Of a DNA stretch of 64,000 nucleotides, positions 51,868 to 60,877 are shown piece after piece. The notes under the pieces are model-generated. The model did no database searches. It was given only the letters and a program-made list of their open reading frames with translations, and was not told the origin of the DNA. The stretch is taken from NCBI RefSeq assembly GCF_003148825.1, contig NZ_QGGZ01000007.1, forward strand, positions 372,001 through 436,000. Reading direction: 5' to 3'. Numbering within the stretch: position 1 is the first letter of the stretch; each line of letters begins with the position of its first letter. The stretch is from Streptomyces sp. CG 926. Its GTDB lineage: Bacteria > Actinomycetota > Actinomycetes > Streptomycetales > Streptomycetaceae. The position numbers and the translations under genes are program-made.

Positions 51868-52848
51868 CTACATTTCCTTCACTTCTCCGGCCCCCACGGC
51901 CCTCCCCAGGAGATCCCGCGCGGCCCTGATCCGATCCGTCAGCTCAGGCGGCTCGACCACTTCGAACTCACAACCGATCAGCATGACGTGAATCACCAGA
52001 ACGTCCAGGCTCACCGCCCCGGTGCGCAGCAGACAGCTCTGCTCGTCGAGCGGTTCCAGGACTCCGTCGCTCGGCCCGATGATCTGTGCCGCGTCCTGCG
52101 CCGAGACCTTCAGTCGCACCACCGCGCGGGCCGCGTACGCCCGCTGGGACACGCCCTCGGCGACGTACGCGGCGAGGTCCTCGGCGGGCGGCGGGCGTGG
52201 GGTGAACCGCGGTCCGTGCGGAGGCCGCGGCTCGATCCGGTCCGCGCGGAAGGTCCGCCACGCCTCCCGGTCCAGGTCCCAGGCCACGAGGTACCAACGC
52301 CGCTCGGTGCACACCAGCCGGTGCGGTTCGACGGTGCGGCGGCTGACGTCGCCCTCGTGGTCGCGGTATCCGAAGCGCAGCCGTTCGCCGTCCCGGCAGA
52401 CCGAGGCCAGCTCGGTCAACACCGCCGGGTCCACGGTGGACCGCTGGGCGCCGCGCAGCATCGGTACGGTGAACTCGTTGAGCGCGGACACCCGGCGGCG
52501 CAGCCGCGACGGCAGTACCTGCTCCAGCTTCGCGAGGGCTCGTACGGAGGCCTCCCCGATGCCCTCGACCCCGTTCCCGGCGGCGGTGCGCAGGCCCACG
52601 GCGACGGCCACGGCCTCGTCGTCGTCCAGCAGCAGCGGCGGCAGCTCGGCCCCCGCGCCCAACTGGTAGCCGCCGCCGGTCCCGGGGCTGGCGTTGACCG
52701 GATAGCCGAGCTCCCGCAGCCGGTCGACGTCGCGCCGGACCGTCCGCGCGGTGACCCCGAGGCGGTCGGCGAGGTCGGCCCCGGTCCATTCACGGTGGGC
52801 CTGCAGCAGGGACAGCAGGCGCAGCAGGCGTGCGGAGGTATCGAGCAT
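51868..52848 (-). CDS. WYL-domain YafY-type regulator
   Basis: 326 residues from an ATG. An N-terminal DeoR-like winged helix (residues 1-60; LLQAHREWTGADLADRLGVTARTVRRDVDRLRELGYPV) is followed by a WYL domain (about 140-215; RWYLVAWDLDREAWRTFRADRIE) and a WCX extension. WYL domains bind nucleic acids or ligands and occur often in regulators of defence and DNA repair. No obvious target gene is adjacent. The 286 bp upstream of its stop hold only the PAP2 terminator. Confidence 0.92.
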   Translation of the reverse strand: MLDTSARLLRLLSLLQAHREWTGADLADRLGVTARTVRRDVDRLRELGYPVNASPGTGGGYQLGAGAELPPLLLDDDEAVAVAVGLRTAAGNGVEGIGEASVRALAKLEQVLPSRLRRRVSALNEFTVPMLRGAQRSTVDPAVLTELASVCRDGERLRFGYRDHEGDVSRRTVEPHRLVCTERRWYLVAWDLDREAWRTFRADRIEPRPPHGPRFTPRPPPAEDLAAYVAEGVSQRAYAARAVVRLKVSAQDAAQIIGPSDGVLEPLDEQSCLLRTGAVSLDVLVIHVMLIGCEFEVVEPPELTDRIRAARDLLGRAVGAGEVKEM

Positions 52849-52900
52849 CCCCAGAGTCTGCCGGCGCGCCGCGGCGGCCCGTGCCGGGAGTGGGCGGGGC

Positions 52901-53443
52901 TCAGCAGACCAGCGGGGGTGCCTCGGCGCCGCTGAGTTCGACGAGCGCGCAGAGGGTCTTCACGGAGACCTTCCAGACCCCGTCCTCGAACTCCACGGTC
53001 CCCTTGCTGCCGGGCAGTACCGTCTCGTCGCCGACCTTGAGGTCGTAGGTCACCTCGGCCTCGGTGGGCGAGGTGAAGGTGACGCCGGTGACCTCGACGG
53101 AGGTCTTGGCCGCCTCGGCACCGGCCGAGAACCCGTCCAGCAGCACCGTGAGCAGCTCGCCGTGCTGCAGCAGCTCGGCCTTCTCGTCGGTCGGGGTCTT
53201 CGGGTCGAAGAAGGCGGTCCAGTTCTTCTCGATCTGCTCCTCGGCCGCCTCGGGATCCGCGGGCCCGTCCGCGGCGGGCAGGGCGAGGACCGTGGCGAAG
53301 GGCGCGCGGGGGGCCTCGGTGGCCCCGGCGGGTGAGGACCACCCCACGACCGCCGGTACGGCCAGCAGGACCGCGGCCGCGGCGCAGGCCGTGGCACGTG
53401 CGGGTGCCCGTCGGCGTGCGCGTGGGTGTCTGCTCTGGAGCAT
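52901..53443 (-). CDS. secreted protein, MTB12-like
   Basis: 180 residues from the ATG at 53443; two in-frame GTGs at 53455 and 53452 are alternatives, and no site has a strong Shine-Dalgarno. The Arg-rich N-region and hydrophobic core give a signal peptide (about 1-42). The mature part, with DPKTPTDEKAELLQHGE and VEVTGVTFTSPTEAEVTYDLKVG, is the pattern of the actinobacterial MTB12/CFP-2 fold. It has two Cys near its end. Function is unknown. The neighbour is a secreted Rpf-like protein on the same strand. Confidence 0.65.
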   Translation of the reverse strand: MLQSRHPRARRRAPARATACAAAAVLLAVPAVVGWSSPAGATEAPRAPFATVLALPAADGPADPEAAEEQIEKNWTAFFDPKTPTDEKAELLQHGELLTVLLDGFSAGAEAAKTSVEVTGVTFTSPTEAEVTYDLKVGDETVLPGSKGTVEFEDGVWKVSVKTLCALVELSGAEAPPLVC

Positions 53444-53553
53444 CTGGCTCACCACCGGAGTCCGATCGAGCCGTTCGGCCCGTCGTCTCCAGGGTCGACG
53501 CCCTCACGGCATCGCGCAACGCGCGGCCGGCCCGGACCGTCCGGACTGCCTGG

Positions 53554-54288
53554 TCAGGGGCGTGGTGACGGCGCCGGCGTAACGGGCCCCCCGGTCGGGG
53601 TGGTGACCGGCGCGGGCTTCGGACCCGGCACCGGGGCCGGCGGCTGCGCGGGTGTCGGCCCGGCCGGGGCCGGCGGCCGGGCGGCGGGCTCCGACGTGGG
53701 GACGACCAGCAGCATGCCCACCACCAGGGCCTCCGGCTTCGGCCCGATCCGCTCCCGGTTCGCCTCGTACAGCGCCCGCCACCCGCCCCGGACGCGGTGC
53801 TTGCGGGCGATCGACACCAGGGTGTCGCCGGTCCGCACCGCGTGCATCCGCCCGGCCAGCCCGTACCGCTTGGAGCACACCGGCCACGCGTTCCAGCCCT
53901 GCGAGCCGAGGACCTCCTCCGCGACGCGGATCTGCTGCACGCGGGTGGCCAGGTCGGCCCGTTCCGCGAACGCCGATCCGCCGAACTCCTCCCAGGTCGG
54001 CTGCCAGAACTGCAGCCCGCCGTAGAAGCCGTTGCCGGTGTTCACCGACCACCGCCCGCCGCTCTCGCAGTCGGCCACGCAGTCCCAGGGCCACTCCCCG
54101 CCCGGTCCGCAGTCCCCCGGCCCGTCGCCGATCACCCCGGGCGAGCCCGGGTACGCCGCCCCGGCCGGTCCGGGCGCCGGTGGCGGCGGAGCCGCGGCCG
54201 CCGGGCCGGGGGGCGGCAGGAGCGCCAGTAAGGCGGCGAGCGCGACGGCGCCGCCGAAAGCGGCCCGACTGGTCCGGTGGTTGGGCAT
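53554..54288 (-). CDS. Rpf-like transglycosylase with LysM domain
   Basis: 244 residues from an ATG. A signal peptide (about 1-33) is followed by a Pro/Gly linker, the transglycosylase/resuscitation-promoting-factor domain (about 67-140; VADCESGGRWSVNTGNGFYGGLQFWQPTWEEFGG) and a LysM (about 148-195). The catalytic Glu is in the CES triplet. It cuts glycan strands of peptidoglycan during spore germination or growth. Codon 20, in the signal peptide, is TTA (54229-54231), a possible bldA checkpoint. The Pro-rich tail has no further domain. Confidence 0.9.
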   Translation of the reverse strand: MPNHRTSRAAFGGAVALAALLALLPPPGPAAAAPPPPAPGPAGAAYPGSPGVIGDGPGDCGPGGEWPWDCVADCESGGRWSVNTGNGFYGGLQFWQPTWEEFGGSAFAERADLATRVQQIRVAEEVLGSQGWNAWPVCSKRYGLAGRMHAVRTGDTLVSIARKHRVRGGWRALYEANRERIGPKPEALVVGMLLVVPTSEPAARPPAPAGPTPAQPPAPVPGPKPAPVTTPTGGPVTPAPSPRP

Positions 54289-54583
54289 CGGGTCACGCTA
54301 CGCAGCCGTGCGCGGCCTCCTTCGGCCCGCCACGCGGCAGGTCACCGCGCCCACTCGGTCGGCCGACCGCCGACACCGCTCCGAACGACCACACCTGGGC
54401 ATCAACTGAGCACAACCAGAAATCAGTTGGCATGAAAGCAAAGCTCCGGTCGGACGGTTCACCCTTCCGGGGGCCAGGTTCGAATCCGTTCCCTCAAATG
54501 GCGTGACCCCGGCCGTCGCTCGGCCGTTGAGCCCGGCGAGCCGGGAGCCTCCCGGACCCGCACCTATGCCGAGGAGCCACCCC

Positions 54584-55393
54584 GTGCCGCGCATGCTCGA
54601 CGTCAGTGATGAGGTACGTGCCGAGATCGGTGACGAAGAAGCCGACAGGCTGCTCGTCGGCGAGGACGCGCCGCGCAGTTACGACTGCACCTCCTGCCGC
54701 ACCCCGGGCGACCCCGAGAACGACCGCACCAGCACGGTGCTGTTCGTCGGCGAGGAGACCGCCGTCCTCGCCTTCGCCCACGCCACGTGCATCCCCTCGC
54801 AGGTGGTCTCGGTCTCCGAGGAGCAGCTCCAGGGCGCCGTCCGCAGCATCACCGGCGACAGCCCGGCCGGCGCCGGCGGCCCCGGTGTCGCCCCGCAGAA
54901 CGTCTCCGGCGGCCAGGCCGTCCTCGGCATCACCAGCGGCCTGATCCTGATCGCCGGGGAGCTGCACCCCGCCCTGGTCGTCGAGCCGACCGCGCCCATC
55001 GCCCGCCCCGGCAGCGACGGCCCCGGCGACGACTTCCTGCCGCTCCTGATCGAGCAGGGCTTCATCCCGGTCACCGACACCTCCGAGGTCCCCACCGTCC
55101 TCGGCGGTTGGTCGGTCCTGCTCGCCGCGGGCCAGCTGCACGCCGTGCTGCAGCCGGGCAACGACGGTGGCGGTCAGGTCGCCTGGTGGCAGGCGCACCA
55201 GGCGCTGTCGGTCACCGACGGCTGGCGGGCCGCCGTCAACAAGACCCAGCGCGTGCTCATCTACGCCGCCCCGGTCGGTTCCATCGGCCAGCAGCCCCGC
55301 GAGGACCTGCTGCGCGACGCGCTGGACAAGGCCGCCGCCGCGGGCAAGCTCGTGGCCGCCGCGATGCCGCTGGCGGGTACGCCCGGCGCCTGA
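54584..55393 (+). CDS. conserved hypothetical protein with a possible zinc site
   Basis: 269 residues from a GTG; GAGGAG is 7 nt upstream. The N-terminal about 75 residues carry DCTSCRTPGDP and FAHATC, a possible CxxC...HxxC metal site. The rest is a compact alpha/beta protein with SGLILIAGELHPALVVEP and GGWSVLLAAGQLHAVLQP, two similar beta-hairpin units. I do not recognise a family and propose no function. It is upstream of a small hypothetical gene, with a terminator between them. Confidence 0.75.
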   Translation: MPRMLDVSDEVRAEIGDEEADRLLVGEDAPRSYDCTSCRTPGDPENDRTSTVLFVGEETAVLAFAHATCIPSQVVSVSEEQLQGAVRSITGDSPAGAGGPGVAPQNVSGGQAVLGITSGLILIAGELHPALVVEPTAPIARPGSDGPGDDFLPLLIEQGFIPVTDTSEVPTVLGGWSVLLAAGQLHAVLQPGNDGGGQVAWWQAHQALSVTDGWRAAVNKTQRVLIYAAPVGSIGQQPREDLLRDALDKAAAAGKLVAAAMPLAGTPGA

Positions 55394-55412
55394 TCCAGCC
55401 GGTACGGAGACG

Positions 55413-55446
55413 GCCGCCCAGCCCCCTGCCGAGGGGGCCGGGCGGC
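55413..55446 (+). terminator. GC-rich terminator hairpin
   Basis: GCCGCCC (55413-55419) pairs with GGGCGGC (55440-55446) and CCCCC with GGGGG inside, with one AG/CC internal mismatch and a 6-nt loop. It ends the transcript of the conserved hypothetical gene. Confidence 0.75.
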
Positions 55447-55547
55447 GTGCGCCGGGGGTGTGCGGTCCGTCCCGCACACCCCCGGCGATCTGTGTTTCCG
55501 ACCCTGTCACCCCGCATCCGCAGAGCGCCGGTTTCGTTGGCTGGTAC

Positions 55548-55964
55548 GTGCATTCATACGACTCCTCCCGCGCCCCGTCCCATCCGAGCACCGTCCCCGC
55601 GATGCGTCCCGCACGGGACCGGGACCCTTCTCCGGCCGTCTCGCACACCCCGATCTACGACACGCTGTACTCGGAGTACCTGCGCGCCTTCAGGGCGCTG
55701 CCGGGCGACCGCAGCGGCGAGGAGGACCACGGCTTCACGGCCTTCTCCTACGGGGGCTCGTACACGAGCGGCACGTCGTACGGCAGCGGTTGGAACGGCT
55801 CCGCGTGGCAGCGCGTCGACGGCTGGCAGCCCTCGTACACCCCGCAGCCGCAGCCGGCGTACTCGTACGCGGGCAACCCCGCATACGCCGACGGGCGGCA
55901 GCACCAGACCGGGATGACACACATCCCGGCGGCCCTGCCGCCCGCTCCGCGCCGGGGCTACTGA
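55548..55964 (+). CDS. small hypothetical protein, Tyr/Ser/Pro-rich
   Basis: 138 residues from a GTG at 55548, a tentative choice; the conserved-looking part starts at PIYDTLYSEYLRAFRALPGDRSGEEDHGF (about residue 40). The C-terminal half is low-complexity (Gly, Ser, Tyr, Gln). No signal peptide or helix is seen. I recall similar streptomycete proteins without a known role. It is convergent with der, 34 bp apart. Confidence 0.6.
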   Translation: MHSYDSSRAPSHPSTVPAMRPARDRDPSPAVSHTPIYDTLYSEYLRAFRALPGDRSGEEDHGFTAFSYGGSYTSGTSYGSGWNGSAWQRVDGWQPSYTPQPQPAYSYAGNPAYADGRQHQTGMTHIPAALPPAPRRGY

Positions 55965-55998
55965 CCCCGCCGAGTGCGCCGGAGTCCTCGCCCTGCTG

Positions 55999-57462
55999 CT
56001 ACTTCTTCTTCTTGTACTGGGCGCCGCGCTTCTCGCGCACCCGTACCGAGATGTGGATCGGGGTGCCCTCGAAGCCGAACTCCTCGCGCAGGCGGCGCTC
56101 GATGAAGCGCCGGTAGCCGTGCTCCAGGAAGCCGGAGGCGAAGAGGACGAACCGCGGCGGCTTGCTGCCCGCCTGGGTACCGAACAGGATGCGGGGCTGC
56201 TTGCCGCCACGGATCGGGTGCGGGTGGGCGGCGACGACCTCACCGAGGAAGGCGTTCAGCCGGCCGGTGGGGACGCGCGTCTCCCAGCCCGCCAGGGCCG
56301 TCTCGATCGCCGGGACCAGCTTCTCCATGTGACGGCCGGTGAGCGCCGAGACGTTCACCCGGGGCGCCCACGAGACCTGCTGCATCTCGGTCTCGATCTC
56401 GCGCTCGAGGTAGTAGCGGCGCTCCTCGTCGAGCTCGTCCCACTTGTTGTAGGCGACCACGATCGCGCGGCCCGCCTCGACGGCCATCGTGATGATGCGC
56501 TGGTCCTGGACGCTGATGGTCTCGGTGGTGTCGATGAGGATCACCGCGACCTCCGCCTTCTCGACGGCGGCGGCCGTGCGCAGGGAGGCGTAGTAGTCGG
56601 CGCCCTGCTGCAGGTGGACCTTCTTGCGGATACCGGCGGTGTCGACGAACTTCCAGGTGATGCCACCGAGTTCGATGAGCTCGTCGACCGGGTCGCGGGT
56701 GGTGCCGGCCAGCTCGTTGACGACGACGCGGTCCTCCTTCGCCACCTTGTTCAGGAGCGAGGACTTGCCGACGTTCGGGCGGCCGATGAGCGCGATGCGG
56801 CGCGGGCCGCCGGGGGCGGCGCCGCCGAAGGTCTGCTCGGGGGCCTCGGGCAGGGCCTCCAGGACGGCGTCGAGCATGTCACCGGTGCCGCGGCCGTGCA
56901 GCGAGGAGACCGGGTGCGGCATGCCGAGGCCCAGCGACCACAGGGAGGCCGCGTCGGACTCGCCGCTCTGGCCGTCGACCTTGTTGGCGCACAGCACGAC
57001 GGGCTTGCCCGCCTTGCGCAGCAGCCGGACGACGGCCTCGTCGGTGTCGGTGGCGCCGACCTTGGAGTCGACGACGAAGACGACCGCGTCGGCGGCCTCG
57101 ATGGCGTACTCGGCCTGGGCGGCGACGGAGGCGTCGATGCCGAGGACGTCCTGCTCCCAGCCGCCGGTGTCGACGACCTTGAAGCGGCGGCCGGCCCATT
57201 CGGCCTCGTACGTGACGCGGTCGCGGGTGACGCCGGGCTTGTCCTCGACGACCGCTTCGCGGCGGCCGATGATCCGGTTCACCAGGGTCGACTTGCCGAC
57301 ATTGGGGCGGCCGACGACGGCGAGGACGGGAAGCGGGCCGTGACCGGCCTCCTCGATCGCGCCTTCGACCTCTTCGATGTCGAAGCCCTCTTCCGCGGCG
57401 AGCTCCATGAACTCCGCGTACTCGGCGTCGCCAAGTGCTCCGTGGTCGTGCTGGTCGTTCAT
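55999..57462 (-). CDS. der: ribosome-assembly GTPase Der (EngA)
   Basis: 487 residues from the ATG at 57462, with GAGGAA 8 nt upstream. It has the double GTPase layout unique to Der: G1 GRPNVGKSTLVN (about 50) and GRPNVGKSSLLN (about 240), two DxxG switch motifs, NKVDG and NKWDEL, and a C-terminal KH-like domain ending in a Lys-rich tail. It helps to mature the 50S subunit and is essential in most bacteria. An acidic N-terminal extension of about 40 residues is usual in actinobacteria. It heads or ends the cluster with plsC and cmk; plsC is 75 bp upstream. Confidence 0.97.
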   Translation of the reverse strand: MNDQHDHGALGDAEYAEFMELAAEEGFDIEEVEGAIEEAGHGPLPVLAVVGRPNVGKSTLVNRIIGRREAVVEDKPGVTRDRVTYEAEWAGRRFKVVDTGGWEQDVLGIDASVAAQAEYAIEAADAVVFVVDSKVGATDTDEAVVRLLRKAGKPVVLCANKVDGQSGESDAASLWSLGLGMPHPVSSLHGRGTGDMLDAVLEALPEAPEQTFGGAAPGGPRRIALIGRPNVGKSSLLNKVAKEDRVVVNELAGTTRDPVDELIELGGITWKFVDTAGIRKKVHLQQGADYYASLRTAAAVEKAEVAVILIDTTETISVQDQRIITMAVEAGRAIVVAYNKWDELDEERRYYLEREIETEMQQVSWAPRVNVSALTGRHMEKLVPAIETALAGWETRVPTGRLNAFLGEVVAAHPHPIRGGKQPRILFGTQAGSKPPRFVLFASGFLEHGYRRFIERRLREEFGFEGTPIHISVRVREKRGAQYKKKK

Positions 57463-57537
57463 GAAGTCCGTTCCTCGTCGTTCGTGGTGGTCGGTGGTAC
57501 CCGCGCAGCGCGGTTCCACTACTGGTTCAAGTCTCGC

Positions 57538-58185
57538 TCAGCGCCCGGTCAGGCGCTTGGCATCGGCCAGGTGGGCGGTCAGCCGGTCCTGGATGCGTAC
57601 GGTGGCCTGGTCCAGGGCGGTACGGGTACGGCGGCCACTGCCGTCGCCCGCGTCGAAGGCCGAGCCGAAGACGACGTCGACCCGGCTCTTGAGGGCCGGC
57701 AGGCCCTTGACGACCCGCCCCGGGGTGTCCCCGCTGCCCAGCACGGCCACGGGGACGATGGGTGCGCCGCTACGGACCGCGAAGTACGCGAGGCCCGCGC
57801 GCAGCGAGGCGAAGTCGCCCTCGCCCCGGGTGCCCTCGGGAAATATCCCCAGGGCTCCTCCATTGTCGAGCACGCCGAGGGCGCGGCCTATCGCCGTCCG
57901 GTCGGGGCCGCCGCGGTCGACCTTGACCTGCCCGATCCCGTCGAGGAAGGGGCCGAGCGGGCCCACGTACGCTTCCTTCTTGATCAGGAAGTGCAGCGGC
58001 CGGGGCGCGGTGCCCATGACCATGGGGCCGTCGATGTTGTGCGAGTGGTTCACCGCGAGGATGACGGGGCCCGAGGCGGGCACCTTCCAGGCCCCCAGTA
58101 CGCGCGGCTTCCAGAGCCCGTACATGAGCCCGATGCCGATGCGCCTACCGACCGCCGCACCCTTGAGGGAGGGCGCTTGGCTCAC
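57538..58185 (-). CDS. 1-acyl-glycerol-phosphate acyltransferase (PlsC family)
   Basis: 215 residues from a GTG overlapping the cmk stop codon (GTGA). The acyltransferase site is NHSHNIDGP (H-x4-D form; about 48-56), followed by FLIKKEAYVGPLG and the FPEGTRGEGDF block (about 115-125). It should acylate lysophosphatidic acid in phospholipid synthesis at the inner membrane. The link to cmk and der is a typical actinobacterial arrangement. Confidence 0.93.
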   Translation of the reverse strand: MSQAPSLKGAAVGRRIGIGLMYGLWKPRVLGAWKVPASGPVILAVNHSHNIDGPMVMGTAPRPLHFLIKKEAYVGPLGPFLDGIGQVKVDRGGPDRTAIGRALGVLDNGGALGIFPEGTRGEGDFASLRAGLAYFAVRSGAPIVPVAVLGSGDTPGRVVKGLPALKSRVDVVFGSAFDAGDGSGRRTRTALDQATVRIQDRLTAHLADAKRLTGR

Positions 58186-58889
58186 TTGCGGCCCGCCCGC
58201 TTCTCTTCCACCAGCGTCACGACGCATTCGATCACCTGGTCGAGCGTGAGCTCGGTGGTGTCCACCTCGACGGCGTCGTCGGCCTTGGCCAGCGGGGAGG
58301 TCTTGCGGCCGGAGTCGGCCGCGTCGCGCTTGATCAGCGCCTCCTTGGTGGCCGCGAGGTCGGCGGCCTCCTTGCCGCGGAGCTCGCCGCTGCGCCGGGC
58401 GGCGCGCGCCTCGGCGGAAGCGGTCAGGAAGACCTTGAGGTCGGCGTCGGGCAGGACGGTGGTGCCGATGTCCCGGCCCTCGACGACGATCCCGTCGGCC
58501 TCCTGGGCCGCCTCGGCGGCGATGGAGCGTTGCAGGTCGGTGATCAGGGTGCGCACCTCGGGGACGGCGCTGACGGCGCTGACCTTCGAGGTGACCTCCT
58601 GGGTCCGGATGGGACCGGCGGCGTCGAGGCCGTCCACGGTGATGGTGGGGGCGGCCGGATCGGTGCCGGACACGATGGTGGGCTTGCCGGCGGCGATCGC
58701 GATGGCCTGCGGGTCGTCGGTGTCGACGCCGTTGGTGATCATCCACCAGGTGATGGCCCGGTACTGGGCGCCGGTGTCCAGGTAGCGCAGCCCGAGCTTG
58801 GCGGCCACGGCCTTGGAGGTGCTGGACTTGCCCGTGCCGGAGGGACCGTCGATGGCGACGATCACGGCGGACGGAGCTGCGGTTTCCAC
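58182..58889 (-). CDS. cmk: cytidylate kinase
   Basis: 235 residues from a GTG start. P-loop IDGPSGTGKSSTSKAVA (residues 13-29), LRYLDTGAQYRAITW for the nucleotide-binding region, and VVEGRDIGTTVLPDADLKVFLTASAEARAARR for the CMP/dCMP site and lid. It phosphorylates CMP and dCMP for nucleic acid and phospholipid synthesis. It lies between tyrA upstream and plsC downstream, with coupled translation to plsC. Confidence 0.97.
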   Translation of the reverse strand: METAAPSAVIVAIDGPSGTGKSSTSKAVAAKLGLRYLDTGAQYRAITWWMITNGVDTDDPQAIAIAAGKPTIVSGTDPAAPTITVDGLDAAGPIRTQEVTSKVSAVSAVPEVRTLITDLQRSIAAEAAQEADGIVVEGRDIGTTVLPDADLKVFLTASAEARAARRSGELRGKEAADLAATKEALIKRDAADSGRKTSPLAKADDAVEVDTTELTLDQVIECVVTLVEEKRAGRK

Positions 58890-58994
58890 GGTGCGGGCAC
58901 CTTCCTGGTTGCGCGTACGTGTCCGGGCGCGGCAAAGCGCCCCTCCCCAAGGTTACCGGCCCCGGACGGCCCCCGTCCCCGCCGTGCGTCCTGG

Positions 58995-59082
58995 GGGCCG
59001 GCGGCCCCTCTCCGCCGCCCCTCGCCCGCCGCTCTCCGCCGCCCCTCGCCCGCCCCTCGCCGCCGCTCGCCCGCCGCTCCCC
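58995..59082. repeat. tandem CCGCCGCTC/CCGCCCCTCG units between tyrA and cmk
   Basis: Several imperfect copies of CTCGCCCGCCGCTCTCCGCC and CCCCTCGCCCG fill the gap from about 58995 to the tyrA stop codon. They form a simple-sequence array; no gene is evident in 58890-59081. Confidence 0.6.
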
Positions 59083-60170
59083 TACTGCTGGCGCAGCGCC
59101 CAGCCCCGCTCGCGCAGCTCGGCGGTCAGGCCGGCCACCGCCCGCGGTTCCACCATGAGCTGGACGAGGCCGGCCTGCTGGCCCGTCGCGTGCTCGATCC
59201 GGACGTCCTCGATGTTGACCCCGGCCCGGCCGGCGTCGGCGAAGATCCGGGCCAGTTCACCGGGCTGGTCGCTGATGAGGACGGCCACCGTCTCGTAGAC
59301 CGTGGGTGCCGCGCCGTGCTTGCCGGGGACCCGGACGCGGCCGGCGTTGCCCCGGCGCAGCACGTCCTCGATGCCGGCGGCGCCGCCGCGCCGCTTCTCC
59401 ACGTCGGCGGACTGCAGGCCCCGTAGGGCTTCCACGGTCTCCTCCAGGTCGGCGGCGATCCCGGCGAGGACGTCGGCCACCGGTCCCGGGTTGGCCGACA
59501 GGATCTCCACCCACATCCGCGGGTCGGAGGCGGCGATCCGGGTCACGTCGCGGATGCCCTGCCCGCAGAGCCGTACCGCCGTCTCGTCGGCCTCCTCCAG
59601 CCGGGCCGCGACCATGCTGGAGACCAGCTGGGGGGTGTGAGAGACGAGGGCCACCGCGCGGTCGTGGGCGTCGGCGTCCATCACCACCGGTACGGCGCGG
59701 GAGAGGGCCACCAGCTCCAGCGCGAGGTTGAGCACCTCGTGGTCGGTGTCCCGGGTGGGGGTCAGCACCCACGGGCGGCCCTCGAAGAGGTCGGCGGTGG
59801 CGGCGAGCGGCCCGGACTGCTCCTTGCCGGCCATCGGGTGCGTGCCGATGTAGGCGGTGACGTCCACGCCGAGCGCCGCCAGCTCCCGCCGCGGTCCGCC
59901 CTTGACGCTGGCCACGTCCACGTAGGCGCGCGCGACGTCGCGCCCGATCAGGTCGGCCAGGGTCGCGGCCACGTGGGCCGGCGGTACGGCGACGATCGCG
60001 AGGTCGACCTGCTCCCGCGCGGGCTCGTCGGTGCCGGCCCCGAGGGCGGCCGCCGTACGGGCCCGGTCCGGGTCGTGGTCGGCGAGGTGGACGGTGATGC
60101 CCCGGGCGGACAGGGCGAGCGCCGCGGAGGTGCCGATCAGTCCGGTTCCGATGACGACGGCGGTTCTCAC
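59082..60170 (-). CDS. tyrA: prephenate dehydrogenase with ACT domain
   Basis: 362 residues from an ATG. An NAD Rossmann start (VVIGTGLIGTSAALAL) leads to the prephenate site THPMAGKEQSGPLAA (about 115-129) and HDRAVALVSHTPQLVSS, with catalytic His. A C-terminal ACT domain (about 290-360; ETVAVLISDQPGELARIFADAGRAGVNIEDVRIEH) provides feedback control by tyrosine. It oxidatively decarboxylates prephenate to 4-hydroxyphenylpyruvate, which can be the precursor of homogentisate. It stands upstream of cmk on the same strand. Confidence 0.96.
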   Translation of the reverse strand: MRTAVVIGTGLIGTSAALALSARGITVHLADHDPDRARTAAALGAGTDEPAREQVDLAIVAVPPAHVAATLADLIGRDVARAYVDVASVKGGPRRELAALGVDVTAYIGTHPMAGKEQSGPLAATADLFEGRPWVLTPTRDTDHEVLNLALELVALSRAVPVVMDADAHDRAVALVSHTPQLVSSMVAARLEEADETAVRLCGQGIRDVTRIAASDPRMWVEILSANPGPVADVLAGIAADLEETVEALRGLQSADVEKRRGGAAGIEDVLRRGNAGRVRVPGKHGAAPTVYETVAVLISDQPGELARIFADAGRAGVNIEDVRIEHATGQQAGLVQLMVEPRAVAGLTAELRERGWALRQQ

Positions 60171-60302
60171 GAGGCACTCCCAGGGGACGAAAAGGCGAGC
60201 TGACGGACTGTCCGGCCAGGGTATCCAGCACCCGCGGCACGAGGGCCCGACCGCCCATCCCGTGGGACGGCGGCCGGGCCCTGGTGCGCCGCTGCCGGAC
60301 GG

Positions 60303-60740
60303 TCAGAGGTTCTGCGCCCGGATGATCTCCTCCAGCGAGCCGGTCGGGAGCTGCCCTTGCGGGCTCAGCTTGTCGACGGCCGTCGGCAGTGCCCGGGCGA
60401 TCTCGTCGGCGGCCTCCTGCGGGCTGACGCCGGCCTGCGCGGCCGCCTTCTGCAGGGCCTCGTCGGGCAGCGCCTCGGCGATCTGGGCGCCGCTGACGGA
60501 CTGGTTGTCACCGGTGCCGATCCAGGACTGGGCCTGGTCGGCGAGGCCCGACTTGGTCAGCATGTCCAGCAGCCCGCCGAGCGGGTTGCTCCCGCCGGCC
60601 TGGGAGCCGCCGGCCCCGCCCATGAGGGCGCCGAGCAGCGCGCCGAGGATGTTGCCGCCACCGGCGCCGCCGCTCCCGCCCTGGCCGCCGCTCCCGCCGA
60701 GGAGGCCGCCGAGAAGAGAGCCGAGGTCGTTACCCGCCAT
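60303..60740 (-). CDS. DUF937/YidB-like protein
   Basis: 145 residues from the ATG at 60740, which has AAAGG 7 nt upstream; two further ATGs upstream are less well placed. The first 60 residues are a Gly-rich LLGGLLGG/GALLGALMGG region, then PLGGLLDMLTKSGLADQAQSWIGTGDNQSVSGAQIAEAL, the DUF937 helical pattern. The role is unknown; some relatives are surface or aggregation proteins. There is no signal peptide. It is divergent from the DUF952 gene. Confidence 0.85.
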   Translation of the reverse strand: MAGNDLGSLLGGLLGGSGGQGGSGGAGGGNILGALLGALMGGAGGSQAGGSNPLGGLLDMLTKSGLADQAQSWIGTGDNQSVSGAQIAEALPDEALQKAAAQAGVSPQEAADEIARALPTAVDKLSPQGQLPTGSLEEIIRAQNL

Positions 60741-60877
60741 CGTCATGCCTTTCGCAGAGGGGCCGGGCCGCGCGGAGTGCTGCGTACCCGGCTTCGAGAC
60801 ACGGTCAATGTCACTCATGGTCGACAGTGCCGCCACCTGGCGCACACGTCCGCGCCCGCTGCTGTAGAACGATCCGC

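Noticed and set aside
54470..54500. GGTTCGAATCC resembling a tRNA T-loop
   Set aside because: The flanking bases do not form the 5-bp T stem, and no D, anticodon or acceptor arm surrounds it.
54289..54583. Possible c-di-AMP (ydaO) riboswitch before the Rpf-like gene
   Set aside because: rpf genes often have one, but I could not match the conserved ydaO core in order on the minus strand. An Infernal search would settle it.
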